Assembly: GCA_900538355.1 (NCBI GenBank)
Contig: UPXS01000001.1
Coordinates: 119,817 to 183,816, forward strand
Direction: 5' to 3'
From: an uncultured Veillonella sp.
Lineage (GTDB): Bacteria; Bacillota; Negativicutes; Veillonellales; Veillonellaceae
Length of the DNA: 64,000 nucleotides
The notes below the pieces were generated by a model, which was not told the DNA's origin, did not search any database, and saw only the letters and a list, made by a program, of their open reading frames with translations. Numbering within the stretch: the first letter of the stretch is position 1; each line of letters opens with the position of its first letter. A program made the translations under genes and the position numbers. This document shows, piece by piece, positions 17,193 to 26,034 of this stretch.

Positions 17193-18098
17193 ATGAACAA
17201 CAAACGCAGATTTATTTCCACTTTACTATGTGTAGCAACCCTGACGACAGGTTTGTTGATTTCTGGTTGTAGTGTTAATAAGGTGAGCAATCTTGGCTCT
17301 GCCGTATCCTCTGTAGTCGGTGATAACGATGATAAAGCGGCTGCAAAGCTTAATACTCTCATCGATGCAACAAACCAATTCAACAGTAATAATGCTGCAT
17401 TTGCTCAATTCCAAGCAGAAGGTTTGGCTCAATTAAAAGGTGGCTTCCAAGAAGGTGCTATTACTAACCAACCTCACTATGACCGTCTACAAGAGGCTTT
17501 GGAAAAATCTAAAAAAGAAGGTTCTACCTTCAAGGATCTTGATGCAGAACGCGATAATCTATTGAATGTTCTTAATGAATTAGTGCCAGTATATAAAGAA
17601 TTGACTTCTTACAATGACTCTAAAGCCTTCATGAACGATGGCGGCGCTAAAGGTAAAGAATTAGCTGCTAAATATGTAGCCGGTGTAGAAAAATTCGATG
17701 CAGCGTACGCTAAATTTAGCGATGTTCTTACAAAAACTAACAACGAACAAACTCAAAAACAAGTTGAAAAGTTGAAAAAAGACGGTAAGAAAGGTTATGC
17801 GGCAGCAATGGAATCTACGCTTCGTTTAACTAACCTTGTAGAAAAATTGGAAAAAGCGCCTCAAAGTGCTGATAAAGCAGCTGTAGAAAAAGAGCTTTCC
17901 GAAATCGAAGCATTGCTTAAGAGCGTGAATAGCGATCGTGGCCACGTGCTTGCTGATCGTTACAACTCTGTGATCGGTTCTGTACGTCAAGTACTAGCTG
18001 ATCCAAGCGATAATAACCTTGATGGCATGATTCAATCCTTCAATGGTTATATTGATACCTATAATAGTACAAACCCAGAACAATTTGATGGTAAATAA
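17193..18098 (+). CDS. DUF3829 (YiiG-like) lipoprotein
   Basis: 301 residues. Residues 1-26 are a lipoprotein signal with lipobox LISGC (Cys26). The mature part is mostly helical and charged (about 48-295), matching the DUF3829 family of unknown function. A paralogue of similar layout but with an N-terminal membrane anchor is encoded at 52297-53232. AGGAGAAG precedes the ATG. A monocistronic gene with its own terminator at 18191-18222. Confidence 0.75.
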   Translation: MNNKRRFISTLLCVATLTTGLLISGCSVNKVSNLGSAVSSVVGDNDDKAAAKLNTLIDATNQFNSNNAAFAQFQAEGLAQLKGGFQEGAITNQPHYDRLQEALEKSKKEGSTFKDLDAERDNLLNVLNELVPVYKELTSYNDSKAFMNDGGAKGKELAAKYVAGVEKFDAAYAKFSDVLTKTNNEQTQKQVEKLKKDGKKGYAAAMESTLRLTNLVEKLEKAPQSADKAAVEKELSEIEALLKSVNSDRGHVLADRYNSVIGSVRQVLADPSDNNLDGMIQSFNGYIDTYNSTNPEQFDGK

Positions 18099-18190
18099 TG
18101 ACTGATATATAACTGAAAGTATAAGGTTATATAAATTGGTAAATTTAATAATTATTTAAACCAAATTTTCTCTAAAACATGATATACTAA

Positions 18191-18222
18191 AAAAGAGCCG
18201 CTCACGGGTTGAGCGGCTTTTC
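18191..18222 (+). terminator. Terminator of the DUF3829 lipoprotein gene
   Basis: AAAAGAGCCGCTCA-CGGGT-TGAGCGGCTTTTCT, G+C-rich stem with T-tract. Confidence 0.8.
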
Positions 18223-18271
18223 TATGTGAATTTTACATACATGTTAGTATAAACAATATATTGGGGGAACT

Positions 18272-18913
18272 ATGAACTGGAAACGCTTGGCTTTATGCGC
18301 AATGTTGGGGATTACAATGCTTGGTACAGCAGCTTGTGGCACAAAAAGTGGGGAGCAACCACAAGGTAATACTGTAAAGGCAGAATCTGTAACCATGCCT
18401 AATTTCTCTAATGCGCCAATTGCTGATGAGTATGCTATTTTTGATACAAATTATGGTCAATTCAAAGTTCGTTTGCTAGGATCTAAAGCGCCTATTACGG
18501 TAAAAAACTTTGATTATTTAGTGAAAAAAGGTTTCTATAATGGTGTTACATTCCACCGCGTTATTGAAGGCTTTATGATTCAAGGTGGGGATCCAGATGG
18601 TACAGGTGCTGGTGGCCCTGGTTATACCATTCCTGATGAGTTCTCCAACGATTTACACTTCAATAAAATGGGTGTCCTAGCTATGGCGAACCGTGGTCCT
18701 AATACAGGTGGTTCTCAATTCTTCATTACATTGGGCCCTACAGACTGGTTAGACAATAAACACACTATCTTTGGTACTGTAGTACAAGGTATGGATGTAG
18801 TTGAAAAAATCGGTAAAGTTAAAACTGGTCGTAATGATAAACCAGTAGAACCAGTCATCATCAATACTATTACATTAGAACCGATTACTGACGATGCAAA
18901 AAATGGCAAATAA
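18272..18913 (+). CDS. Cyclophilin-type peptidyl-prolyl isomerase, lipoprotein
   Basis: 213 residues. A lipoprotein signal ends at LGTAACG (Cys near 22). The cyclophilin domain covers about 56-205 with VTFHRVIEGFMIQGGDPDG (active-site Arg and Gln) and GGSQFFITLGPTDWLDNKHTIFG. It would speed proline isomerisation during folding of exported proteins outside the inner membrane. Its last 20 bases overlap the following GIY-YIG gene. Confidence 0.9.
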   Translation: MNWKRLALCAMLGITMLGTAACGTKSGEQPQGNTVKAESVTMPNFSNAPIADEYAIFDTNYGQFKVRLLGSKAPITVKNFDYLVKKGFYNGVTFHRVIEGFMIQGGDPDGTGAGGPGYTIPDEFSNDLHFNKMGVLAMANRGPNTGGSQFFITLGPTDWLDNKHTIFGTVVQGMDVVEKIGKVKTGRNDKPVEPVIINTITLEPITDDAKNGK

Positions 18914-19184
18914 AGATGCTAAGTCTGAAGAGCGACACTATGTGTATTTAGTGCGTTGTGCAGATGATTCTTTGTATTGTGGGTGGACTACCGATCTTAA
19001 GCGCCGTATGGAGGCTCATAATGGACATGTTCCAGGTGGTGCGAAATATACTCGCGGGCGACGTCCTGTTACGTTGGTATATTCTGAAAGCTTTCACAAT
19101 AAACAGGACGCACAACGTAGAGAATATGCTATAAAACAGATGACAAAGACTAAGAAATTGCAACTCATTGAGGGTGCAAAATAG
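18903..19184 (+). CDS. GIY-YIG nuclease-domain protein (YhbQ/UPF0213 type)
   Basis: 93 residues from ATG 18903, or 96 from ATG 18894; both lie inside the end of the cyclophilin gene, suggesting coupling. YVYLVRCADDSLYCGWT and DLKRRMEAHN are the GIY-YIG core (Tyr, Arg); the later Glu of the family is in AQRREYAIKQ. Single-domain members are small nucleases, often of unknown target, possibly DNA repair. Confidence 0.85.
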   Translation: MANKDAKSEERHYVYLVRCADDSLYCGWTTDLKRRMEAHNGHVPGGAKYTRGRRPVTLVYSESFHNKQDAQRREYAIKQMTKTKKLQLIEGAK

Positions 19185-19236
19185 TCCTTGATTATGGTAT
19201 AATATGATGATTAATTACTGCCATGGAGGTTACGAA

Positions 19237-19695
19237 ATGAAGCGGGTTCTAGTGTCCGTAAAAAGTGTACAACGAGATATGGACGGCAAGGATACCGTAG
19301 TGGAGCTAATTTCCCCTGGTACGTCACATAAAAAGGGTAATACACAGTATGTGCGTTACGAAGAATCTAGTGTGACGGGCATGGATGGGGTTAAGACGAC
19401 CATTAAAATCCATGATGATTCAATTGTGCTGCTTCGTACAGGGGCGGTCAATATGCGTCATCAATACGTCCGTGGTGAAGAGCGCGAGTCCGTGTATGAA
19501 ACGCCGTATGGCGATTTACACATGGCCGTGAACACTCATGAATTAACAGTAGACTTTCACGAAGGCGTAGGTCATGTTCATTTAGGATATGACATTTCAG
19601 TCGAAGGTGAATGGCAATTTTATAATCAGTTAGATATAGACGTGCGGGAGGATACAGAGCATGGACATGAAGGAAATCCTGAAATCGGGGATTGA
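19237..19695 (+). CDS. DUF1934 family beta-barrel protein
   Basis: 152 residues from ATG 19237, chosen because GGAGGT sits six bases upstream. The upstream ATG at 19204 lacks this. The protein is a calycin-like beta barrel of the DUF1934/YwiB family: VLVSVKSVQRDMDGKDTVVELISPG, YVRYEESSVTGMDGVKTTIKI, and a C-terminal YDISVEGEWQFYNQLDIDV. Family members are commonly next to argS in Firmicutes, as here, where the genes overlap by 35 bases. Function is unknown. Confidence 0.82.
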   Translation: MKRVLVSVKSVQRDMDGKDTVVELISPGTSHKKGNTQYVRYEESSVTGMDGVKTTIKIHDDSIVLLRTGAVNMRHQYVRGEERESVYETPYGDLHMAVNTHELTVDFHEGVGHVHLGYDISVEGEWQFYNQLDIDVREDTEHGHEGNPEIGD

Positions 19696-21394
19696 ACAGG
19701 CATTACAAGATACGATTAACAGTGGTGGCTTACCAGCTGGTGAATATCCAGAAATCGTTCTCGAAGTGCCACCTCAAAAAGAATTCGGTGATTTTTCTAC
19801 AAACATTGCGATGCAATCCGCTCGTGTAGCTCGTCAAAATCCTCGTGCTATTGCAGAGGCTTTGATTAGCCATATGAATTTTGACTGGCTTGAACGCGCT
19901 GAGGTTGCTGGTGCAGGTTTCATCAATTTCTTCTTGAAATCTGACATGGTGTACGATACATTGAAAGCCATTTTGAATGCTGGCGATCAATATGGTGTAC
20001 AACCATTGCGTGCGCGCGACACGATTCAAGTTGAATATGTAAGTGCGAACCCAACAGGTCCTTTGCATGTAGGTCATGGCCGTGGTGCTGCATACGGTAG
20101 TGCTCTTGTAAACTTGTTGCGTGCAGCAGGTTACAACGTACAATCCGAGTACTACATCAATGATGCGGGTAACCAAATCGATAACATGGCTATTTCCATT
20201 GAGTACCGTTTCCAAGAGTTGCAAGGTGCTACATTAGTATTCCCACCTAAACGCAATGAAGACGGTTCCATGCCTGAATTTGATATCCCAGAAGGGGCTC
20301 TTGTATTCCCTGAAAATGGCTACCGTGGTCCTGATATCATCGAAACCGCAAAAGCAATTGCTGAACGCGAAGGCTTCGATAAATTGAATGCTATGAACGA
20401 AGCTGATCGTGTAGCATTATTTAAAGAAGAGGGCTTGAAAGAAAAATTAGCTCGCTTAGAAGAAACATTAAGCAACTTCCGTGTTACATTCGATAATTGG
20501 TTCTCTGAACGTACAGTTCATGAAACTGATGAAATTCATCACTCCGTAGAGGCGTTAAAGGCTCTTGGTAAAGTGTATGAAAAAAACGGTGCTTTGTGGT
20601 TGAAATCAACTGACTATGGCGACGATAAAGACCGCGTAGTTATCCGTGATAATGGAGTTCCTACATATTTGGCGGCGGATATAGCGTACCACCGCAATAA
20701 ATATGACCGTGGCTTCAAAGAAATGATCGATATTTGGGGAGCTGACCACCATGGCTATGTATGTCGTGTTAAAGCGGCTATGGCTGCCTTTGGTTATGAC
20801 CCAGATAAATTAACAGTATTGTTATTACAAATGGTAGCATTGTTCCGTGATGGACAACTCGTTAAATTATCTAAACGTAGCGGCGACAGCGTTACATTAG
20901 ATGAATTGATTGAAGAGGTTGGTGTAGATGCATCTCGTTACTTCTTCTTGATGCGTTCTCTAGATAGCCAACTTGATTTCGATATTAACTTGGCTAAATC
21001 TCGCAGCAATGATAACCCAGTGTATTATATCCAATATGCTCATGCTCGTATTCACAGCATTTACAACCAAGTGCGTGAAGCTGGCATCGCATTTGGTGAT
21101 TATAGTGAAACTGATTTCACAACGCTTACAAGCGAAATGGAATTAGAATTAATTAAGAAATTAGCTGAATATCCTGAAGAGGTAGTTCAATCTGCCGAAC
21201 ATCGTGCACCACATCGTATTGCTCGTTACTTGTACGATTTAGCTAGCATGTTCCACTCCTTCTACCGTCAAGGTCGTATCATTGGCGTAGATCCAGCGTT
21301 GCAACAAGCTCGTCTAGGATTAATCACAGCGATTGCCCTCGTACTTCGTCAAGGCTTGGGTATTTTAGGTATTTCCGCTCCGGAAAAAATGTAA
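19661..21394 (+). CDS. argS: Arginyl-tRNA synthetase
   Basis: 577 residues, class Ia. The N-terminal additional domain (1-110) is followed by the HIGH-type motif ANPTGPLHVGHGRG (about 128-141) and the lysine motif VKLSKRSGD (about 404-412, replacing KMSKS, usual for ArgRS), then a C-terminal anticodon-binding domain ending in APEKM. It charges tRNA-Arg with arginine. GGGAGG lies nine bases before ATG 19661; ATG 19667 is an alternative. It is translationally coupled to the DUF1934 gene. Confidence 0.96.
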   Translation: MDMKEILKSGIEQALQDTINSGGLPAGEYPEIVLEVPPQKEFGDFSTNIAMQSARVARQNPRAIAEALISHMNFDWLERAEVAGAGFINFFLKSDMVYDTLKAILNAGDQYGVQPLRARDTIQVEYVSANPTGPLHVGHGRGAAYGSALVNLLRAAGYNVQSEYYINDAGNQIDNMAISIEYRFQELQGATLVFPPKRNEDGSMPEFDIPEGALVFPENGYRGPDIIETAKAIAEREGFDKLNAMNEADRVALFKEEGLKEKLARLEETLSNFRVTFDNWFSERTVHETDEIHHSVEALKALGKVYEKNGALWLKSTDYGDDKDRVVIRDNGVPTYLAADIAYHRNKYDRGFKEMIDIWGADHHGYVCRVKAAMAAFGYDPDKLTVLLLQMVALFRDGQLVKLSKRSGDSVTLDELIEEVGVDASRYFFLMRSLDSQLDFDINLAKSRSNDNPVYYIQYAHARIHSIYNQVREAGIAFGDYSETDFTTLTSEMELELIKKLAEYPEEVVQSAEHRAPHRIARYLYDLASMFHSFYRQGRIIGVDPALQQARLGLITAIALVLRQGLGILGISAPEKM

Positions 21395-21409
21395 TAGGTG
21401 GGAGGCATC

Positions 21410-23020
21410 ATGGCAACTAAGTATATTTTCGTAACTGGCGGCGTTGTTTCTTCTCTTGGTAAAGGGATTACAGCAGCATCCTTGGGTCGCTTGCTTAAAA
21501 ACCGCGGTTTCAATGTAACGATTCAAAAATTTGACCCATACATTAATATCGACCCTGGTACGATGAGCCCTTACCAACATGGTGAAGTATTCGTAACAGA
21601 TGACGGCGCTGAAACTGACCTTGATTTGGGCCACTATGAACGCTTCATCGATATTAACCTTAGCAAACGTTCCAACATTACAGCTGGTAAAGTGTACTGG
21701 TCTGTAATCAATAAAGAACGTAAAGGTGATTATTTGGGTAGCACTGTACAAGTAATTCCACACATTACAAATGAAATTAAACAAAACGTATATCGCGTAG
21801 GTAAAGAAGATAACGCTGATGTAGTTATTACTGAAATCGGTGGTACAGTAGGTGATATTGAAAGCTTGCCATTTATGGAAGCTATCCGCCAAGTGAAAAA
21901 AGAAGTAGGCCGTAACGACGTACTTTATATTCACGTAACATTGGTGCCTTACATCAATGCTGCAGGCGAATTGAAAACTAAACCTACACAACATAGTGTA
22001 AAAGAGTTACGCAGCATCGGTATTCAACCAGATATCTTGGTATGCCGTAGCGAAAAACACATTTCTGATGAAATGAAAGAAAAACTTGCTTTGTTCTGTG
22101 ACGTAGAACCAGAAGCAGTTATTGAAAACCAAACTTGCAGCTCTATCTATGAAGTGCCATTGATGATGCAAGACCAAGGTCTTGATGACATTGTTATCAA
22201 AAAATTAGGTCTTGAAGAACGCCCTTGCGATATGACTGAATGGAAAGAAATGGTTCATAAAATCTTGAACCCAAGCAAAGACATTACAGTTGCCATCGTT
22301 GGTAAATATGTAGCATTGCATGATGCGTATTTATCCGTAGTGGAAGCATTAGATCATGCAGGTATCGCTACAGGTACTAAAGTTAACCTTCGCTGGATTG
22401 ACTCTGAAGAACTTGATGATACATCTGTAGACCCTAAAGAAGTATATGAAGGTGTTGATGGTATCGTTGTACCAGGCGGTTTCGGTTCTCGTGGTGTAGA
22501 AGGTAAAATCCGCACAATCCAATACGCTCGTGAAAACAATGTTCCATTCCTTGGTTTATGCCTTGGCATGCAATCTGCTGTAATGGAATTTGCTCGTAAT
22601 GTATGTGGTATGGAAGGTGCTACATCTAGCGAATTCGATGAAAACGCTAAATATAAAGTAATCGACTTGATGAGTGATCAAGTTGACGTAGATAAAAAAG
22701 GCGGTACAATGCGTCTTGGTATCTATCCATGTAAAGTGGAAGCAGGTACAAAAACTCATGAAGCTTATGGTGAAGATTTAATCTATGAACGTCACCGTCA
22801 TCGTTATGAGTTCAACAATGAATACCGTCAACAATTGACTGATGCTGGTCTTGTTATCTCCGGTACATCTCCAGATGGTCGTTTAGTGGAAAGTATCGAA
22901 GTGAAGAACCATCCATTCTTTATTGGTACACAAGCTCATCCAGAACTTAAATCCCGTCCAAATAATGCGCATCCATTATTCCGTGGCTTCGTAGATGCGA
23001 TTTTGGAACTTAAAAAATAG
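21410..23020 (+). CDS. pyrG: CTP synthase
   Basis: 536 residues from ATG 21410, which has GGAGG five bases upstream; the in-frame GTG at 21398 does not. The synthetase domain begins TKYIFVTGGVVSSLGKG (ATP loop), and the class-I glutamine amidotransferase domain has VPFLGLCLGMQ (nucleophile Cys about 382) and a terminal His-Glu in AHPELKSRP. It makes CTP from UTP, ATP and glutamine. It follows argS by 15 bases and is probably in the same transcript. Confidence 0.97.
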   Translation: MATKYIFVTGGVVSSLGKGITAASLGRLLKNRGFNVTIQKFDPYINIDPGTMSPYQHGEVFVTDDGAETDLDLGHYERFIDINLSKRSNITAGKVYWSVINKERKGDYLGSTVQVIPHITNEIKQNVYRVGKEDNADVVITEIGGTVGDIESLPFMEAIRQVKKEVGRNDVLYIHVTLVPYINAAGELKTKPTQHSVKELRSIGIQPDILVCRSEKHISDEMKEKLALFCDVEPEAVIENQTCSSIYEVPLMMQDQGLDDIVIKKLGLEERPCDMTEWKEMVHKILNPSKDITVAIVGKYVALHDAYLSVVEALDHAGIATGTKVNLRWIDSEELDDTSVDPKEVYEGVDGIVVPGGFGSRGVEGKIRTIQYARENNVPFLGLCLGMQSAVMEFARNVCGMEGATSSEFDENAKYKVIDLMSDQVDVDKKGGTMRLGIYPCKVEAGTKTHEAYGEDLIYERHRHRYEFNNEYRQQLTDAGLVISGTSPDGRLVESIEVKNHPFFIGTQAHPELKSRPNNAHPLFRGFVDAILELKK

Positions 23021-23029
23021 AGAACAGAA

Positions 23030-23245
23030 ATGGGATCTATTTTATCTATTATAGGTATCTTTATATTAGCTGCTCTTAAGCTAGAACAGTTTGTATATGG
23101 TAAATCTGGTAAAGAACAGTCTACAACAGGACATATGGCGCGACGTGGGCTCGCTAATATAGCAGGCTTAATCGCCTTTGATCATTCTACGGTGAATAGT
23201 AGATCTGTTGTGGTACGTAAAAAGAAGAAAGATGCTCAGAAATGA
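23030..23245 (+). CDS. Small membrane protein of unknown function
   Basis: 71 residues with one N-terminal membrane helix (MGSILSIIGIFILAALKLEQ) and a strongly basic tail (VVVRKKKKDAQK). It begins nine bases after pyrG. The Shine-Dalgarno is weak (GAGAAC). The end of the gene forms half of the terminator hairpin. I do not recognise a family. Confidence 0.6.
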   Translation: MGSILSIIGIFILAALKLEQFVYGKSGKEQSTTGHMARRGLANIAGLIAFDHSTVNSRSVVVRKKKKDAQK

Positions 23246-23263
23246 GCGTCTTTCTTCTTTTTT
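23220..23263 (+). terminator. Terminator of the argS-pyrG operon
   Basis: AAAGAAGAAAGATGCTCA pairs with TGAGCGTCTTTCTTCTTT around GAAA, then a T-run. The stem includes the last codons of the small membrane gene. Confidence 0.8.
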
Positions 23264-23315
23264 ATTTATATCGAAAAAAGCTGGAAAAATATATCGATAA
23301 ATTTAAAAATAACAC

Positions 23316-23344
23316 TTGCAATATTGAATGATATTTGTTATTAT
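23316..23344 (+). promoter_or_regulatory. Promoter of ahpC
   Basis: TTGCAA (23316-23321), 17 bases, TATTAT (23339-23344). A leader of about 80 bases follows. No clear PerR box is seen. Confidence 0.6.
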
Positions 23345-23431
23345 ATAGACAAAGATAGATATAGATTTGGTGATAAGTACACCGATAATAATATAACTGT
23401 TACATTTGAACTCAATTAAGGAGGACATAAC

Positions 23432-23995
23432 ATGTCTATTATTGGTAAAAAACTTCCTGAATTTACTCTAGATGCTTTCAAAAAACCTGAATTAGTAAAA
23501 GTTAGTACTGCAGATGTATTGGGCAAATGGTCCATCTTCGTATTCTATCCAGCAGACTTCACATTTGTTTGTCCTACAGAATTAGAAGACGTACAAAACT
23601 CCTATGCAGAGTTGAAAGAACTAGGTTGCGAAGTTTACTCCGTATCTTGTGACTCTGAATTCGTTCACAAAGCATGGTCCGATGCTTCTCCAAGCATTAA
23701 TAAAATCGAGTACTACATGTTAGCTGATAAAAAACATGAATTAGCTGACTTCTTCGATGTATTCCAAGAAGAATCCGCTATGGCTTACCGTGGTACATTC
23801 GTAGTAGATCCTGAAGGTTTCGTTCGTACAGCTGAAATCCATGATATGGGTATTGGCCGTTCTGCTGAAGAATTGGTCCGTAAAGTACAAGCGGCTCAAT
23901 TCGTAGCAAAACATGGTGACCAAGTGTGCCCTGCACGTTGGAAACCAGGTAAAGACACATTGAAACCAGGTCTTGATCTCGTAGGTAAAATCTAA
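23432..23995 (+). CDS. ahpC: Peroxiredoxin AhpC
   Basis: 187 residues, typical 2-Cys peroxiredoxin of the AhpC group. The peroxidatic Cys47 is in DFTFVCPTE and the resolving Cys166 in QVCPARWKPG. It reduces hydrogen peroxide, organic peroxides and peroxynitrite in the cytoplasm. No ahpF-like reductase gene is adjacent, so the electron donor must be encoded elsewhere. AAGGAGG precedes the ATG. A long structured 3' region follows. Confidence 0.95.
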   Translation: MSIIGKKLPEFTLDAFKKPELVKVSTADVLGKWSIFVFYPADFTFVCPTELEDVQNSYAELKELGCEVYSVSCDSEFVHKAWSDASPSINKIEYYMLADKKHELADFFDVFQEESAMAYRGTFVVDPEGFVRTAEIHDMGIGRSAEELVRKVQAAQFVAKHGDQVCPARWKPGKDTLKPGLDLVGKI

Positions 23996-24029
23996 TTTAG
24001 AAACTAACCTAAATACTAGAATAATCTAG

Positions 24030-24190
24030 ACAACTCCTCAAATGACAACTCGGGCGCGCATCGTTTTCCTGACGATACGGTAAGTCCCAATACCAGATGA
24101 ACCCTCTCCAATTCATCATGGTAAACCTCATATAACAAACTACAAACTATACGCAAAAGGACTGGCCTTCGGGCTGGTCCTTTTGTGTTA
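24030..24190 (+). ncRNA. Structured 3' region after ahpC ending in a UUCG-loop terminator
   Basis: Three hairpins can be drawn: ATCGT/ACGAT (24060-24076), CCAGATGAA/TTCATCATGG with one bulge (24093-24121), and the terminator AAAAGGACTGGCC-TTCG-GGCTGGTCCTTTT (24154-24187). The terminator is clear; whether the upstream part is an independent or processed small RNA is inference. The remaining 290 bases up to the Rrf2 gene hold only its promoter. Confidence 0.4.
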
Positions 24191-24347
24191 TATGTCTATT
24201 TTATATACTTAATAGTATGTACTAATTGAAATCTCTTTAGAGGTAATAGAATAGAAAAAGACTAGCTAGAAATAAAATAAAATATCGTATAAAGCTTGTA
24301 TTTTAAAGGTTTTTTAATATCCCTTTATAAAAGTAGGAAATAAGTTC

Positions 24348-24376
24348 TTGCATTTTTGAATTTAGTGGTCTATAAT
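24348..24376 (+). promoter_or_regulatory. Promoter of the Rrf2-cysK operon
   Basis: TTGCAT (24348-24353), 17 bases, TATAAT (24371-24376). The 100-base leader that follows contains a GTGCT...AGCAC inverted repeat (about 24427-24453) that may be a regulator site. Confidence 0.7.
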
Positions 24377-24481
24377 GAAATTAATTCCTAGTGATACACA
24401 AGGTTTTATAAATAGAGTAGTATAAGTGCTTTATAACATGGGGTGTGTTAGCACTAACTTTTACAAAGAGAGGCAAGATAT

Positions 24482-24931
24482 ATGAGGATTTCCACAAAAG
24501 GTCGCTATGCATTGATGGTTCTCATTGATTTAGCAGAGCAAGGTCAAGAGAAACCGGTTTCATTGCGATCCGTTGCAGAACGACAAGGTATATCTGAAAA
24601 ATACCTTGAGGGCATTGTGGCTCGTTTGGGTGCCGCTAACCTAGTGGATAGTATTCGTGGCAAATACGGAGGCTATCGCTTATCTAAAAGCCCTAAAGAG
24701 TATACTATTATTGAAATTTTGCTCGCCACGGAAGAGTCCATGGCTATCATTTCTACCCTTGATGAAGGGGTGAGTACTGATACAGTAATCAACGAACGTA
24801 CTGTTGGTTTCTGGGCAGGATTGCAAAACTATATTCATGATTATTTAGAAAACGTAACCCTTCAAGATGTAATTGATGGAACTTACGCTAAGCTTGATAC
24901 AAAATATGACAATTGGGATGGTTCTATTTAA
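24482..24931 (+). CDS. Rrf2-family transcriptional regulator, CymR-like
   Basis: 149 residues. The N-terminal winged helix reads MRISTKGRYALMVLIDLAEQ, SLRSVAERQGISEKYLEGIVARL and IRGKYGGYRLSKSP. The protein has no cysteine at all, so it cannot bind an iron-sulfur cluster as IscR does; this and the adjacent cysK point to a CymR-type regulator of cysteine synthesis. AGAGAGG precedes the ATG. The gene is 15 bases upstream of cysK and so probably autoregulated with it. Confidence 0.85.
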   Translation: MRISTKGRYALMVLIDLAEQGQEKPVSLRSVAERQGISEKYLEGIVARLGAANLVDSIRGKYGGYRLSKSPKEYTIIEILLATEESMAIISTLDEGVSTDTVINERTVGFWAGLQNYIHDYLENVTLQDVIDGTYAKLDTKYDNWDGSI

Positions 24932-24946
24932 TAAGGAGTAACTATT

Positions 24947-25882
24947 ATGTCTAATATTGCAAAATCTTTCGTTGAATTAATTGGTAAAACACCTTTATTG
25001 GCAGCTACACGTTTTGGTAAAAAATACGGTGCAGACGCTAATATCTTGGCTAAATTGGAATACTTCAACCCAGGTGGCTCTGTAAAAGACCGTATCGCTG
25101 CTGCTATCATTCAAGCAGCTGTTGAATCTGGTGAACTACAACCAGGTGGTACAATCGTTGAAGCAACATCTGGCAACACTGGTATCGGTTTGTCCGCTGT
25201 TGGTGCGGCTCTTGGCTATAAAGTAGTTATCGTAATGCCAGAAACAATGTCCATCGAACGTCGTAAATTGATGCTCGGCTATGGTGCTCAACTTGTATTA
25301 ACTGATGGCTCACTTGGTATGAAAGGTGCCATTGCAAAAGCTAAAGAAATCGTAACAGCAACTGCTGGTGCGATCGAAGCAGGCCAATTCGTAAACCAAG
25401 CAAACCCAGCAATTCATTACAAAACAACTGGTCCTGAAATCTGGCAAGATACTGATGGTACAGTAGACATCTATGTAGCTGGTGTTGGTACAGGTGGTAC
25501 TTTGACTGGTGCAGGTCGTTATTTAAAAGAACAAAATCCTGGCGTAAAAGTTGTAGCTGTTGAACCAACTGATTCCCCAGTATTGTCCAATGGTAAACCA
25601 GGCCCTCATAAAATCCAAGGCTTAGGCGCTGGCTTTATTCCAGATACTTTAGATACTTCCATCTATGATGAAGTAATTCAAGTAACTAATGATGATGCAT
25701 TTGCTACATCTCAAGCATTTGGTCATACAGAAGGTATCCTAGTTGGTATCTCCTCTGGTGCTGCTCTTTGGGCTGCTCAAGAATTGGCTAAACGCCCTGA
25801 AAATAAAGGTAAAAACATTGTAGTAATTCTTCCTGATACAGGCGAACGCTACTTGTCTACAGCTTTATTCCCTGAAGTGTAA
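24947..25882 (+). CDS. cysK: Cysteine synthase (O-acetylserine sulfhydrylase)
   Basis: 311 residues, fold-type-II PLP enzyme. The PLP lysine is in NPGGSVKDRIA (about 38-48), the substrate loop is EATSGNTGIGLS, the phosphate-binding loop GVGTGGTLTG, and SSGAALWAA lies near the C-terminus. It condenses O-acetylserine with sulfide to cysteine. AAGGAG precedes the ATG. It is the second gene of an operon with the Rrf2 regulator and ends at a strong terminator. Confidence 0.95.
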   Translation: MSNIAKSFVELIGKTPLLAATRFGKKYGADANILAKLEYFNPGGSVKDRIAAAIIQAAVESGELQPGGTIVEATSGNTGIGLSAVGAALGYKVVIVMPETMSIERRKLMLGYGAQLVLTDGSLGMKGAIAKAKEIVTATAGAIEAGQFVNQANPAIHYKTTGPEIWQDTDGTVDIYVAGVGTGGTLTGAGRYLKEQNPGVKVVAVEPTDSPVLSNGKPGPHKIQGLGAGFIPDTLDTSIYDEVIQVTNDDAFATSQAFGHTEGILVGISSGAALWAAQELAKRPENKGKNIVVILPDTGERYLSTALFPEV

Positions 25883-25930
25883 TAGCATATGATTGGTGAA
25901 AGTAGATAATTTGCTTTCCTCATATAACGA

Positions 25931-25954
25931 AGCCCCTCGTTAGAGGGGCTTTTT
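25931..25954 (+). terminator. Terminator of cysK
   Basis: AGCCCCTC-GTTA-GAGGGGCT followed by TTTTT. Confidence 0.88.
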
Positions 25955-25980
25955 CTTGTTTACTAATCATTTTTTATAAG

Positions 25981-26007
25981 AAAAAGGAGCTACTAGGTAG
26001 CTCCTTT
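25981..26007 (-). terminator. Terminator of the tannase-like gene
   Basis: AAAGGAGCTAC and its complement, with a T-tract on the minus strand (A-run at 25981-25985). Confidence 0.8.
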
Positions 26008-26034
26008 CTTGTTATGGTATGTATTTAATTTTAA

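Noticed and set aside
21365..21994. 209-codon minus-strand frame opposite pyrG
   Set aside because: Antisense of a strongly conserved CTP synthase region; Cys/Phe/Tyr-rich composition typical of a shadow frame.
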